Shown: positions 16,179-24,911, numbered from the stretch's first letter. The stretch: 40,942 nt of DNA from Sedimentisphaerales bacterium (GCA_016932895.1 JAFGCA010000239.1:1-40942); one strand, 5' to 3'. A program made the numbers and translations. The notes: generated from the sequence alone by a model not told the origin.

Positions 16179-17402
16179 TCAGGGCAGAGCCGACTTGATT
16201 TCCGCGAGGCTCACGCCGAGCGTCGCCTGTGCGATGGGATCGAGTTCGGTTTCGTCTCCCGTGAAATGGAACGTTCGATGCGTGTGCAGAATGCTCTGGC
16301 CCGGCGCCAGCGGTGCCGCCGGCGAAGACGTCTCCAATTCGCAGAACGGCCCCATCGGTTTGGCACCTGGTTTGGCGGGACCGTCGTTGTACGAATTGAC
16401 CACATCGCCCGCAAAAGGCTGTACCTGCAGTTCCCACATCGAATTCACATAGTCTCTCGCGCCCGCGGGTTTGTTGTACTGGACAAGCGTCAACACGTTG
16501 TTGGTGGCGTCGTAGCTGCCGAGGATGTCCCTGGCGCGGCGCGGGGTGAGCCCGATCTTGCTGCGGTACTGGCCGTCTGCGCAAAAGAACAGCACGCCGT
16601 CTTTCACCACGAGACGGTCCGCCGGCACCTTGCCGAAGTAGGCATCGTTGACGATGGGACCGAGCCGCTCTTCGGGTCCCTCGACGAACGGAACGACGAT
16701 TGTGGTCGTGGGGGACGGATTGAACATCCCCAGAATCCAGATCGACAACAGGCCCCTCTCTTTGACCCACGCCTCTTGCCCGACGTTGGCCATCTTGTTG
16801 TTCGACTCATAGGCCACCGTGCTGACCCCTGAGGCCGGGGCGATGCCCAGCATTCGGGCCGCCTGTTTGGGTTCGATGACGCGGACTTCCCGGTCGATAC
16901 GGACGTCAAACACGTGGCCGGAGTAGTTTTTCAAACGCGTGGTTTTGCGCAGAGCGACCGAGTTGCTCGACTTCAGTGTCACCTCCCACGGCTCGGTATC
17001 GATCGATGCCGGCGTGTACCAGTGATCCAGATCGAAGGGAACGCCCTTCTCGAAAAAGATCGAGAACTGCCCGCCCTCGGGGCCCATCCAGAAACGATCT
17101 TCGCCGCCAAAGGCATTCATGTGCTCGAGGATCTTGCCCGAGGCGATGAGTTCGCGATTGATCCAGCCGAAACTGAGGCCGCCCAGACCGTCGGCGGAAC
17201 TCGTCATCACCCGTCCCTGCATCTCGGGCAGCACAACGACCTGCCCTCGACCGGAGTCGTCCTTCAGAACCACCACGTCGGTGTGTTTCTGCAAGAATGC
17301 CAGGTCGTCACCAAAACTCTGCTTCGCACTCTCGGAGCCGCCCGTGGCGCATCCCGACACGGCGGCCAAAGCCAGCAACAGTCCCATTCGTCTTCCGTTC
17401 AT
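16179..17402 (-). CDS. Lipoprotein of unknown function (resembles DUF6786 family)
   Basis: ATG at 17402 is chosen because GGGAG lies 8 nt before it and it gives a clean lipoprotein signal (MGLLLALAAVSGC, Cys about residue 17); longer starts are less protein-like. The mature 390-residue part looks all-beta. Distinctive segments include GQVVVLPEMQGRVMTSSADG, GGEDRFWMGPEGGQF and AYESNNKMANVGQEAW. From memory these resemble a lipoprotein family registered as DUF6786, whose fold may be related to carbohydrate mutarotase-like beta sandwiches; I could not test this. It precedes the TRAP-TAXI genes on the same strand, so a role in handling a small sugar or acid outside the cytoplasm is possible, but this is inference. 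Confidence 0.7.
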   Translation of the reverse strand: MNGRRMGLLLALAAVSGCATGGSESAKQSFGDDLAFLQKHTDVVVLKDDSGRGQVVVLPEMQGRVMTSSADGLGGLSFGWINRELIASGKILEHMNAFGGEDRFWMGPEGGQFSIFFEKGVPFDLDHWYTPASIDTEPWEVTLKSSNSVALRKTTRLKNYSGHVFDVRIDREVRVIEPKQAARMLGIAPASGVSTVAYESNNKMANVGQEAWVKERGLLSIWILGMFNPSPTTTIVVPFVEGPEERLGPIVNDAYFGKVPADRLVVKDGVLFFCADGQYRSKIGLTPRRARDILGSYDATNNVLTLVQYNKPAGARDYVNSMWELQVQPFAGDVVNSYNDGPAKPGAKPMGPFCELETSSPAAPLAPGQSILHTHRTFHFTGDETELDPIAQATLGVSLAEIKSALP

Positions 17403-17803
17403 CCTGCGTTCTCCCATCTCGTACTTCATTGATGCTTTGCCGCCGGGCCAGACTACGAAGGCCACGGCACGCTGCCAGAGAATACCCTATTGGCGCCCTC
17501 CCATCAAGAGGCAGGCGATTCCGGTTGCCCTGCGGAGAAGAGGCCGGCGTCCGTACGACCCGGGCGGGCCGGTTCCCCCCAACGCGTCCCGTCAAACGTC
17601 ACTGCACGTTTTGCGATTTTTGCTTGACCGGGCGGGCCCGTTGTCTGAGAATGATGGGCTATTCTTACGGTTTCGTACGAGCGATCACGCCGTTATCCCG
17701 GCTTGGCCTTCAGGGCGTTCGCCGATACCGTTGATTGTCGGGGGAATCCACCTCCACGGTGGTGTGCCGGGATTTGTGTAGATGCGGGAAGTGCAGGTGT
17801 TTC
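17403..17803. other. 401-nt divergent intergenic region
   Basis: It separates the minus-strand lipoprotein gene from hom on the plus strand. I see no convincing small gene. It holds a putative hom promoter (17624-17652) and, in the predicted hom leader of about 145 nt, a small hairpin CCACC/GGTGG at 17748-17762. No leader peptide rich in Thr or Ile codons is evident. Confidence 0.45.
17624..17652 (+). promoter_or_regulatory. Putative promoter for the hom-lysC cluster
   Basis: TTGACC (17624-17629) and GAGAAT (17647-17652) are separated by 17 nt, matching 5/6 and 4/6 of the sigma70 consensus. Transcription would start near 17659, leaving an unusually long leader before hom. Confidence 0.35.
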
Positions 17804-19129
17804 GTGGAAGAAAAACGGATACGAGTGGGATTGGTCGGGTTTGGCACGGTCGGCAGCGGCGTGGCCAAGCTGATCCTGGAAGACGGCGACGCCATCGCTG
17901 CGAAGATGGGCGTACGCCTGGAGCTTGCCTGCGTCGTCGATCCGGATCTGGAGCGGCCCCGGCCCGTGCAACTGCCTCAGGGCATCCTCACCAGTGACCT
18001 CGAAACCCTTCTGGCGGACCCCACAATCAGCGTCGGTGTCGAGCTGGTCGGCGGTACCAGTGTGGCCAGGGACGTTCAAATCCGAATGCTCAAGGCCGGC
18101 AAAGACGTGGTCACGGCCAACAAAGCCCTGCTGGCCGAGCACGGGGCCGAACTGTATCGCGAGGCCCGGGCGAACGACCGGTGTATCGCATTCGAGGCCA
18201 GTTGCGCCGGCGGAATCCCCATCATTGGGGCCATTCGGACCGGGCTGGCGGCAAACGACATCACCGCCATGTACGGTATCGTCAACGGCACCTGCAACTA
18301 CATCCTGTCGAACATGAGTTCCAAGGGTGAAGACTTTGCCGAAGCGCTGGCCCAGGCACAGCAACGGGGCTATGCCGAGGCCGACCCGACGCTCGATATC
18401 ACCGGCGGTGACAGCGCCCACAAATTGGCTATTCTGGCTTCCATCGCTCTGGGGTATGAGATTTCGCTGGAAGACGTTTTTGTCGAGGGGATAGAGCGCA
18501 TCGCCAGGGAGGACATCCAGTACGGCCGTGAAATGGGCTACTGCCTCAAGCTCCTGGCCATCGCACAGAAGAATGCAGAAGACAAAGTGTCGCTCCGCGT
18601 GCATCCCTCGTTCATCGCCGCCGACTGTTCGTTGGCGCGGGTCAACGGCTCGTTCAATGCGATCAGTATCGTTGGCAGCGCCGTGGGCGAAACGTTGTAT
18701 TATGGCCGGGGAGCCGGCATGATGCCGACGGCCAGCGCCGTCGTGGCCGACATCATCGACGTGGCGCTGGGCAACTCGCGAGAGACGTTCCGGCATCTCC
18801 AATTGAAGCCTCGAAGCGAGGTGGAAAAACATGTCGAGAGCATCGATGATCTGGTGAGCCGCTTTTACATTCGAGTCATGGCGAAAGACGAGCCCGGCGT
18901 AGTCGCACGCTACGGGCAAGCTCTCGGCAACCACCAAATCAGCATTTCCGGGGCCCTCCAGCACGAAGGAACGGGCCCGGACAACACCGTTCCGGTCGTG
19001 ATAACGACCCACCGGACGCAGGAGAAGAATATGGTGGCGGCCCTGGCCGAACTGGTTGGCCTGGACGTCATTAGCGGCACCCCCGTGTGTATCCGTATCG
19101 TAGATATCCCGGAAGACAAGGATGCGTGA
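17804..19129 (+). CDS. hom: Homoserine dehydrogenase with ACT domain
   Basis: This enzyme reduces aspartate semialdehyde to homoserine with NAD(P)H in threonine/methionine synthesis. The GTG at 17804 is chosen as start (441 residues) because the nucleotide-binding motif VGLVGFGTVGSG then sits at the N-terminus as usual; the residues encoded upstream are Cys-rich and unlike the family. Other marks are VVTANKALLAEHG, EASCAGGIPII, GIVNGTCNYIL and the substrate/catalytic block GYAEADPTLDITGGDSAHK. The C-terminal 80-odd residues form an ACT domain (FYIRVMAKDEPGVVARYG), suggesting feedback by threonine. It is followed at 44 nt by an ApgM-family gene and then lysC. Confidence 0.94.
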   Translation: MEEKRIRVGLVGFGTVGSGVAKLILEDGDAIAAKMGVRLELACVVDPDLERPRPVQLPQGILTSDLETLLADPTISVGVELVGGTSVARDVQIRMLKAGKDVVTANKALLAEHGAELYREARANDRCIAFEASCAGGIPIIGAIRTGLAANDITAMYGIVNGTCNYILSNMSSKGEDFAEALAQAQQRGYAEADPTLDITGGDSAHKLAILASIALGYEISLEDVFVEGIERIAREDIQYGREMGYCLKLLAIAQKNAEDKVSLRVHPSFIAADCSLARVNGSFNAISIVGSAVGETLYYGRGAGMMPTASAVVADIIDVALGNSRETFRHLQLKPRSEVEKHVESIDDLVSRFYIRVMAKDEPGVVARYGQALGNHQISISGALQHEGTGPDNTVPVVITTHRTQEKNMVAALAELVGLDVISGTPVCIRIVDIPEDKDA

Positions 19130-19173
19130 GCAAGACCGGTCCCGCCCGGCATCCGTTTGCTTATGAGTGTATG

Positions 19174-20361
19174 ATGGTGAAATACGTGATTATCGTCCCG
19201 GACGGGGCGGCGGACGAACCGCTCGACGAATTCGACGGGAAGACGCCGCTGGAGGCGGCCGAGACGCCTAACATGGATCGAATCAGCATTGAAGGCCGAC
19301 AAGGCCTGGTGCGCACGGTCCCGGAGGGAATGGAAGCCGGCAGTGACGTGGCCCAGATGAGCCTCCTGGGCTACGACCCGCGCCGCTATTACACGGGGCG
19401 CGCCCCCATTGAGGCGGCCGCTCGCGGCATCAAGCTCGGTCTTGATGACTGGGTCTTCCGCTGCAATCTCGTCACCATTGCCGACGGGAAGATGGCCGAC
19501 CACAGCGCCGGGCATATCTCCACGGAAGAGGGCAGCAATCTCATCAAGGCCCTGCAGGAGCAAATCCACGACGACCGCATCGCTCTCCACACGGGTGTAA
19601 GCTACCGGCATCTCCTGGTCTTCAAGGAGTTCGAGTTTGACGTGCGCACCTACCCGCCCCACGACTTCATCGGCAAGTCCGTGGAGAAGATACTGCCGCG
19701 CGGCAAAGGGGCCGATCTTCTGATCGATCTGATGAATCAGTCGCAACAGCTCTTCGCCGACCATGATATCAACCGGGTCAGGCAGGACCTCGGCGAGAAC
19801 CACGTCAGCTCGGTCTGGCTCTGGGGCCAGGGCAAACAGGCCCGCCTGGAGAGTTTTCGCAAGCGTTTCAACGTCAAGGGCGTGGCGATCACGGCGGTGG
19901 ATCTGGTCAGAGGGCTGGCCAAGCTCATCGGGTTCGACCTGATCGAAGTGGCGGGCGCCACGGGCTTTGTCGACACCAATTATGCCGGCAAAGGTGCGGC
20001 CGCCGTCAAGGCGCTCGAAAAGTACGATCTCGTCTTCGTGCACGTTGAAGCCCCCGACGAGGCCTCACACGCGGGCGATCCGGAAATGAAGAAAAGGGCC
20101 ATCGAAGAGGTGGACCGGCACGTCGTTGGCCCGCTGCTGGAGGCCCTGGGAGACTACGAGACTTGGCGTATTCTGGTGCTGCCGGACCATCCCACGCCAG
20201 TGCGGCGCGGTGCCCATTCGGACCAGCCCGTCCCCTTCGCGATGGCCGGTACCGGTGTGACGGGTATTTTGACCCTCGGATTCGGCGAAACTCATGCGGC
20301 CCGATCGGGATTCCGCATTGAGAACGGTTTCGAGCTCATGGAGTATTTTCTACGAAGTTGA
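19174..20361 (+). CDS. ApgM-family protein, probable homoserine kinase (ThrB2-like)
   Basis: The 395-residue protein belongs to the archaeal-type cofactor-independent phosphoglycerate mutase family of the alkaline phosphatase superfamily. Metal ligand D10 (IIVPDGAADEP), the nucleophile region with S57 (GSDVAQMSLLGYDP) and late metal sites (EAPDEASHAGD; DHPTPVRRGAHSD) are present. Family knowledge includes a subgroup annotated as proposed homoserine kinase (TIGR02535), found beside threonine genes in bacteria lacking ThrB. Its place between hom and lysC fits that role: ATP-dependent phosphorylation of homoserine. ATG at 19174 or 19171 starts it, 44 or 41 nt after hom. Glycolytic phosphoglycerate mutase remains the alternative. 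Confidence 0.82.
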   Translation: MVKYVIIVPDGAADEPLDEFDGKTPLEAAETPNMDRISIEGRQGLVRTVPEGMEAGSDVAQMSLLGYDPRRYYTGRAPIEAAARGIKLGLDDWVFRCNLVTIADGKMADHSAGHISTEEGSNLIKALQEQIHDDRIALHTGVSYRHLLVFKEFEFDVRTYPPHDFIGKSVEKILPRGKGADLLIDLMNQSQQLFADHDINRVRQDLGENHVSSVWLWGQGKQARLESFRKRFNVKGVAITAVDLVRGLAKLIGFDLIEVAGATGFVDTNYAGKGAAAVKALEKYDLVFVHVEAPDEASHAGDPEMKKRAIEEVDRHVVGPLLEALGDYETWRILVLPDHPTPVRRGAHSDQPVPFAMAGTGVTGILTLGFGETHAARSGFRIENGFELMEYFLRS

Positions 20362-20366
20362 AACCG

Positions 20367-20395
20367 TTGACGCGTTCAGGCGTCAGGGGTAGACT
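20367..20395 (+). promoter_or_regulatory. Putative internal promoter with overlapping inverted repeat before lysC
   Basis: TTGACG (20367-20372) and TAGACT (20390-20395) are 17 nt apart, about 30 nt before the lysC ATG. A perfect inverted repeat TGACGC-gttcag-GCGTCA (20368-20385) overlaps the -35 box and spacer. It could be an operator or simply an mRNA hairpin after the upstream gene; no T-run follows. Confidence 0.35.
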
Positions 20396-20425
20396 TTGAC
20401 AATTTCGATTGACGGTGGATTACGT

Positions 20426-21664
20426 ATGGCAATTATTGTGCAGAAATTTGGAGGCACCTCGGTGGCCGACGCCGCGAAGATTCGGCGGGCGGCCGAGCGT
20501 GTGATCGAGAGAATCAAGGCCGGCTACCAGGTCGTGGTGGTCGCCTCGGCCCGGGGCAAGCAGACCGACCAGCTTGTCGCCGACGCTTTGGAGCTCAATC
20601 CAAATCCTCCCGAACGGGAGATGGACCAGTTGCTCAGCACCGGCGAGCAGCAGACGGTTTCCCTGTTTGCCATGGCGCTGGAGGCCATGGGGCAAGCCGC
20701 CATCAGCTTCACGGGCGGACAGATCCGGATGATCACGGACAGTTCCTACACCAAGGCGCAGATCCAGAGCATTGACGCCCGGCGTATTCACGACCAGCTT
20801 GACGCGGGAAGAGTGGTGACGGTGGCCGGTTTTCAGGGCATTGACGAGCATGGCAACACCACGACGCTGGGGCGCGGCGGCTCGGACACCAGCGCCGTGG
20901 CACTGGCGGCCGCTCTCAAGGCCGAGGAATGTGAAATTTTTACCGATGTCGATGGAATCTTCACGACCGATCCGAGGCTCTTCAAGCGCGCGGTGATGCT
21001 TGAGGCGATCAGCTTCGACGAAATGCTGGAAATGGCCAGCCTCGGCGCCGGGGTGATGCATATCCGCGCCGTCGCCTGCGGCAAGAGATACAACGTGAAT
21101 ATTCGTGTGAGAAACAGCGGGAACAACAATCCCGGAACTATCATAACTCATGAGGTGCCCCAGATGGAAGGTGTCGTAGTATCCGGCGCAACGATTCAAA
21201 AAGACATGGCCAAGCTCAGCCTGATCGGGGTGGGCAACGTTCCGGGCAATGCGGCGAGAATCTTCGCACGGCTGGCGCGAGCCAAGGTCGTGGTGCATGA
21301 TATCATTCAAACGGAAGTCAGTCCGGAGCATGCCAACCTGTCGTTCATGGTGGCAGTGCCTGATCTGCCCATGGCCAAGAAGGTGATCCAGGAGTTGACG
21401 GGCGAGCTTGGCTGCAAGGATGTTTTCGTGCGTGAGGACATCGCTCTGGTATCGGTGATCGGCGTCGGCATGCGCACGCAATACGGCGTGGCCGAGCGGA
21501 TGTTCGAGTCGCTGGCCAATGCCAAAGTGAACATCGATTCGATCACCACCAGCGAGATTCGCATAAGTTGTGCGGTGGACGAAGAAGATGCCGAGAAGGC
21601 GCTTGAGGCGGTCTGTACGACTTTCGAACTGGACCGACCCGCCCGGGAGCGAGCCACGACCTGA
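20426..21664 (+). CDS. lysC: Aspartate kinase
   Basis: The 412-residue protein phosphorylates aspartate, the first step toward lysine, threonine and methionine. The kinase domain (about 1-240) carries KFGGTSVA (7-14), TLGRGGSDTSAVALA and CEIFTDVDGIFTTDPR. Two C-terminal ACT domains follow (about 260-400; LSLIGVGNVPGNAARIF and VSVIGVGMRTQYGVAERM), so feedback by lysine and/or threonine is expected. ATG at 20426 is chosen since GGTGGA lies 8 nt upstream and the sequence MAIIVQKFGGTS starts like other family members. Length is normal for monofunctional aspartokinase. It completes a compact hom-kinase-lysC cluster and may also have its own promoter. Confidence 0.95.
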   Translation: MAIIVQKFGGTSVADAAKIRRAAERVIERIKAGYQVVVVASARGKQTDQLVADALELNPNPPEREMDQLLSTGEQQTVSLFAMALEAMGQAAISFTGGQIRMITDSSYTKAQIQSIDARRIHDQLDAGRVVTVAGFQGIDEHGNTTTLGRGGSDTSAVALAAALKAEECEIFTDVDGIFTTDPRLFKRAVMLEAISFDEMLEMASLGAGVMHIRAVACGKRYNVNIRVRNSGNNNPGTIITHEVPQMEGVVVSGATIQKDMAKLSLIGVGNVPGNAARIFARLARAKVVVHDIIQTEVSPEHANLSFMVAVPDLPMAKKVIQELTGELGCKDVFVREDIALVSVIGVGMRTQYGVAERMFESLANAKVNIDSITTSEIRISCAVDEEDAEKALEAVCTTFELDRPARERATT

Positions 21665-21682
21665 TTCAAATACGACTGCCCT

Positions 21683-22333
21683 TTGGCCAAGAAGCGAACC
21701 AGTCCGTACGCGTGCAGCAGGCGCGGGCGTGCCGCCCTTGCAGGAGGGTGTCTGCTTGGGGCGGCTCTTCTTGTGGGGCTGGACCGCGGCTTTGTCTATC
21801 CGAAGTGGGCAGGCCGTTTCGGCGCGCCTGCCGATGGACCTGCCGAGGATTTTCGTCGCTATCACGGCCAAACGGTTTCCGTGGTGCGGGTCGTAGACGG
21901 CGACACCCTGCATATCGACGTTCCCGGAGACGGTTCTCTAACAGAGAAGGTCCGGCTTCTGGGAATCGACGCACCGGAGATGGCGGCAGCGGAAAGCGAA
22001 CCGAGGCATTTTGCCCTCGAGTCCGCGGAGGCTGCGCGACAGCTTGTGGGCGGCAGGAAGATCGCCCTGTACCTGGACGAGAGGCACGCCACCCGCGGCA
22101 AGTATGGCAGGCTGCTCGCTTATGTGGAGCTGCCGGACGGGACCTTGCTCAACGAGTGGCTCATCTCGCACGGGTATGCCTATGCCGATCAGCGATTCCA
22201 GCACAGCTACTACCAGAAGTACCGGCAATTGGAAGCTGCCGCTCGCGCGCGGAACAGAGGCCTGTGGGCCCGGGTCCGTCGCGAGGATTTGCCCGACTGG
22301 CTGCGCCGGATCAGGCCGGATTTCTCACCGTGA
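21683..22333 (+). CDS. Thermonuclease (staphylococcal nuclease-like) protein, secreted or anchored
   Basis: The 216-residue protein has an Arg/Lys-rich N-terminus, a hydrophobic segment (about 18-33) and an SNase domain (about 58-205). Catalytic features are present: VVRVVDGDTLHID, VRLLGIDAPE and YGRLLAYVELPDGTLLNEWL, supplying the Asp, Arg, Glu and second Arg positions of the family. SNase proteins cleave DNA/RNA using Ca2+, here probably outside the cytoplasm. The only sensible start for the full signal or anchor is TTG at 21683 and no good ribosome-binding site precedes it, so the start is uncertain. It lies 18 nt after lysC, probably in the same transcript by chance of order rather than shared function. 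Confidence 0.85.
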   Translation: MAKKRTSPYACSRRGRAALAGGCLLGAALLVGLDRGFVYPKWAGRFGAPADGPAEDFRRYHGQTVSVVRVVDGDTLHIDVPGDGSLTEKVRLLGIDAPEMAAAESEPRHFALESAEAARQLVGGRKIALYLDERHATRGKYGRLLAYVELPDGTLLNEWLISHGYAYADQRFQHSYYQKYRQLEAAARARNRGLWARVRREDLPDWLRRIRPDFSP

Positions 22334-22360
22334 CGGCGCGAGACGACGCCTCCTGCGTTC

Positions 22361-23824
22361 CTACAGATCATACTCCTTGATCTTGCGGTAGAGAGTACGC
22401 TCGCCGATCCCGAGGATTTTGGCGGCCTTCTCCCGGTTTCCCTCCGTCCGGGCCAGCGTATCGATGATGGCCTTCTTTTCCAACTCGTTCAGGGAGACGC
22501 CGGCCAGGTTCGTCGGAGCGGCACTGGCGCCGGTCAACTGCCGTCTTTGGGCAATCTCGGGAGGAATATCCCGGGCGTCGATCTTGTCTCGGTCGCACAT
22601 CACGACCATCGTCCGTATGATGTTCTTGAGCTGGCGAATGTTCCCGGGCCATTCGTAACCGCGCAGCAGGCTCATGGCGGGCTCCGTGATGCCGGCAACC
22701 CCCGATCCGGTTTCCTCGACGGCCTCCTGCAGAAAATGGTCCACCAAGGGCGCTATGTCTTCCGACCGATCGCGCAGGGCCGGCAGCGAGAGGCCCACGC
22801 CCCGAATCCGGAAATAGAGATCCTCACGGAATTCGTGCTGCTCGATACGCTGGGTGAGATTCTGGTTCGTGGCGCTGATAATGCGAACGTCTACGACCGT
22901 AGGCTTATTGGAACCCACGGGTATGACCACCCCATCCTCGATGACGCGGAGCAGCTTGGCCTGCATATTCAGGGGCATGTCGCCGATCTCATCGAGGAAG
23001 AGGGTGCCGCGGTCGGCGATCTCGAAAAGCCCTTTCCGATCCGTGTTGGCACCGGTGAACGCCCCTTTGACATGTCCAAACAACTCGCTCTCCAGGAGCG
23101 TCTCGGTCAGGCCGGCACAGTTGACCGGTTTGAAGGGCTTATCGCGGCGGAGGGAGTTGATGTGGATGGCGCGGGCCAGCAACTCCTTGCCCGTCCCGGA
23201 CGGCCCCTCGATCAAGACGGAGATATTGGTTGGAGCCACTCTGCGGACGACCTCAAAGAGGCCCTGCATCACGGGGCTGTGGCCTTTGATACCCTCGAAA
23301 AAGAAGGTGTCCTCGTCCTTCTCGATCTGCGTCTGTCGGGCGTGGGTGGCGGCGGATTTGCGGCCGGCCCGTTCGACCAGCGTTCTGAGTTGGTCGATAT
23401 CGAGTGGTTTGACGAGGTAATCGAACGCCCCCTGCCTGATCGCCTCCTTGCAGTTTTCGATGGTGGCATAGGCGGTGATCAGGATGACCTCGGTGGAATC
23501 GCTGTTTTCCTTGGCTGCGGCCAGCACGGCCAATCCGTCGGCCTGCCCTTCCAGCTTGAGGTCCGTCACGACAACATCGACCCGCCGACTCCGCAGCATC
23601 TCAATGGCGTCCTCGCCCGTGTAGACGGCCAAGGCCTTGACCGGGAGCTTGCCCAGGGCTTCGACAATGCCGTCGGCGTGGTCTCGTTCGTCATCCACGA
23701 TCAGGACGACCGGTTTTTGTTCCGTCGCACGGTGGCTCAAGGGTACACCCGGATATTGCGTTGAAAACCTTCTTCCCGGTCCAGAGGAGCAGACGAGCGA
23801 TCTCTCTCCACCGAACCGGATCAC
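22361..23824 (-). CDS. NtrC-type sigma-54-dependent response regulator
   Basis: The 487-residue protein has a receiver domain (about 37-155; phosphoacceptor D88 in VVVTDLKLEG, K139), a sigma-54 AAA+ domain (about 178-410; Walker A GPSGTGKE 207-214, GAFTGA 254-259, Walker B FLDEIGD 276-282) and a C-terminal Fis-type helix-turn-helix (about 450-485; REKAAKILGIGERTLYRKI). It should activate sigma-54 promoters when phosphorylated. The first 30 or so residues from the GTG at 23824 are unlike the family, so an internal TTG near 23737 may be the true start. The gene follows its likely partner kinase by 84 nt. Target genes are not evident in the window. Confidence 0.93.
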   Translation of the reverse strand: MIRFGGERSLVCSSGPGRRFSTQYPGVPLSHRATEQKPVVLIVDDERDHADGIVEALGKLPVKALAVYTGEDAIEMLRSRRVDVVVTDLKLEGQADGLAVLAAAKENSDSTEVILITAYATIENCKEAIRQGAFDYLVKPLDIDQLRTLVERAGRKSAATHARQTQIEKDEDTFFFEGIKGHSPVMQGLFEVVRRVAPTNISVLIEGPSGTGKELLARAIHINSLRRDKPFKPVNCAGLTETLLESELFGHVKGAFTGANTDRKGLFEIADRGTLFLDEIGDMPLNMQAKLLRVIEDGVVIPVGSNKPTVVDVRIISATNQNLTQRIEQHEFREDLYFRIRGVGLSLPALRDRSEDIAPLVDHFLQEAVEETGSGVAGITEPAMSLLRGYEWPGNIRQLKNIIRTMVVMCDRDKIDARDIPPEIAQRRQLTGASAAPTNLAGVSLNELEKKAIIDTLARTEGNREKAAKILGIGERTLYRKIKEYDL

Positions 23825-23908
23825 GCCCCCAGATTTTAGGCCAAAGGGACGTTTTTATCAAGAGTCCCGCGTTTCGGCCGAAACAACGAACGAAACGCGG
23901 AGCCTGCC

Positions 23909-24820
23909 TCACTCAGCGGCCTCCTTGCCACCCGGATCCACATCCGACAAGGGCAGTTCGATCGTGAAGGAGGTCCCCTTGCCCGGTTCGCTGTGAACGG
24001 CCATGGTGCCCTTGTGGGCCTCGATGATCTTCTTCGCCGTGGCCAATCCCAAACCCGAGCCACCGGGCCGGGAGGAATAGAACGGGCGAAAGATGTCGTT
24101 GAGCTTCTCCGGCGGTATTCCCTGCCCGGTATCACTTACCTGGATCAGCGCCCGCCCGCTACGCCCGGTCGTTCGGATCATCAGCTCGCCGCCGCCCTGC
24201 TGGGCCTGCTGAGCGTTGATAAAGAGGTTTAGCAGCACCTGCTTCACTGCCACAGGGTCTACCCGGCCCATCAGCGGCTTTTCCGCCAGACTCTGCCGCA
24301 CCGTCAGGGCGTGGCTACGCGCCTGAGGCGAGTAGAAATCGATCATATCGCCCACCAGCTCGTTCAAGTCGACCGTCGCCAGTTGCAGATCGGGCCGGCG
24401 CACGTAACCGAGAAAGCCGTCCAAGATCTGTTCGAGACGGTCGGCTTCCTTCTGAACGACGGCGACTTTTCGCGCGGCGCTGGCAAGCCGGCTCTGGTGA
24501 TGGTCTGATAAGGGACTGCGGGATTCCAAGCTCCCCACCTCGCCCAACGCCTCACTCGTCAGCTTGAGGTTGACCTTAATGGTTGAGAGCGGATTCTTGA
24601 TCTCGTGCGCCAGTTCTCCGGTCAGTCGCGCCAGCTCGGCATCCGTCTCGGCAGATGACCCGCCGTCCCGGCCCATCGACGTCAGCTTCCGGCGCAGGAG
24701 CAGCACGACGACCGGTATCAGGAACAGACAAGCAAAGAGCACTCCGCATACGAACTCTTTCACGCTGCTACTACCCCGTGGAAACCCGAAGCGGGCAAAA
24801 ACACAGAGCCGAAATCTCAA
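23909..24820 (-). CDS. Membrane-anchored sensor histidine kinase
   Basis: The protein of up to 303 residues has one membrane segment (about 21-43), then the phosphoacceptor helix with H72 (GELAHEIKNPLSTIKVNL) and a HATPase domain with NLFINAQQAQ, DTGQGIPPEKLNDIF and GSGLGLATAKK. No sensory domain is visible beyond the short N-terminus, so sensing may occur in the membrane or through a partner. TTG at 24820 (GAGG 5 nt upstream) and GTG at 24763 are both possible starts. It is followed at 84 nt by an NtrC-type regulator gene, so the two form a typical kinase/sigma-54-activator pair. The signal is unknown. Confidence 0.92.
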   Translation of the reverse strand: MRFRLCVFARFGFPRGSSSVKEFVCGVLFACLFLIPVVVLLLRRKLTSMGRDGGSSAETDAELARLTGELAHEIKNPLSTIKVNLKLTSEALGEVGSLESRSPLSDHHQSRLASAARKVAVVQKEADRLEQILDGFLGYVRRPDLQLATVDLNELVGDMIDFYSPQARSHALTVRQSLAEKPLMGRVDPVAVKQVLLNLFINAQQAQQGGGELMIRTTGRSGRALIQVSDTGQGIPPEKLNDIFRPFYSSRPGGSGLGLATAKKIIEAHKGTMAVHSEPGKGTSFTIELPLSDVDPGGKEAAE

Positions 24821-24911
24821 AAGCCTCGATCAGCATGCGCCATCGCCGGCTCTTGAGTTTCGGCTTGCGATTTCAATATGCGCCGGCCCCCGAACGCCCG
24901 GCAGCCGTCGG

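Noticed and set aside
17403..17460. Sigma-54 promoter upstream of the lipoprotein gene
   Set aside because: A TGGCCC-GGCGG-CAAAGC stretch looks similar on the minus strand, but the spacing between GG and GC is 12 rather than 10 nt.
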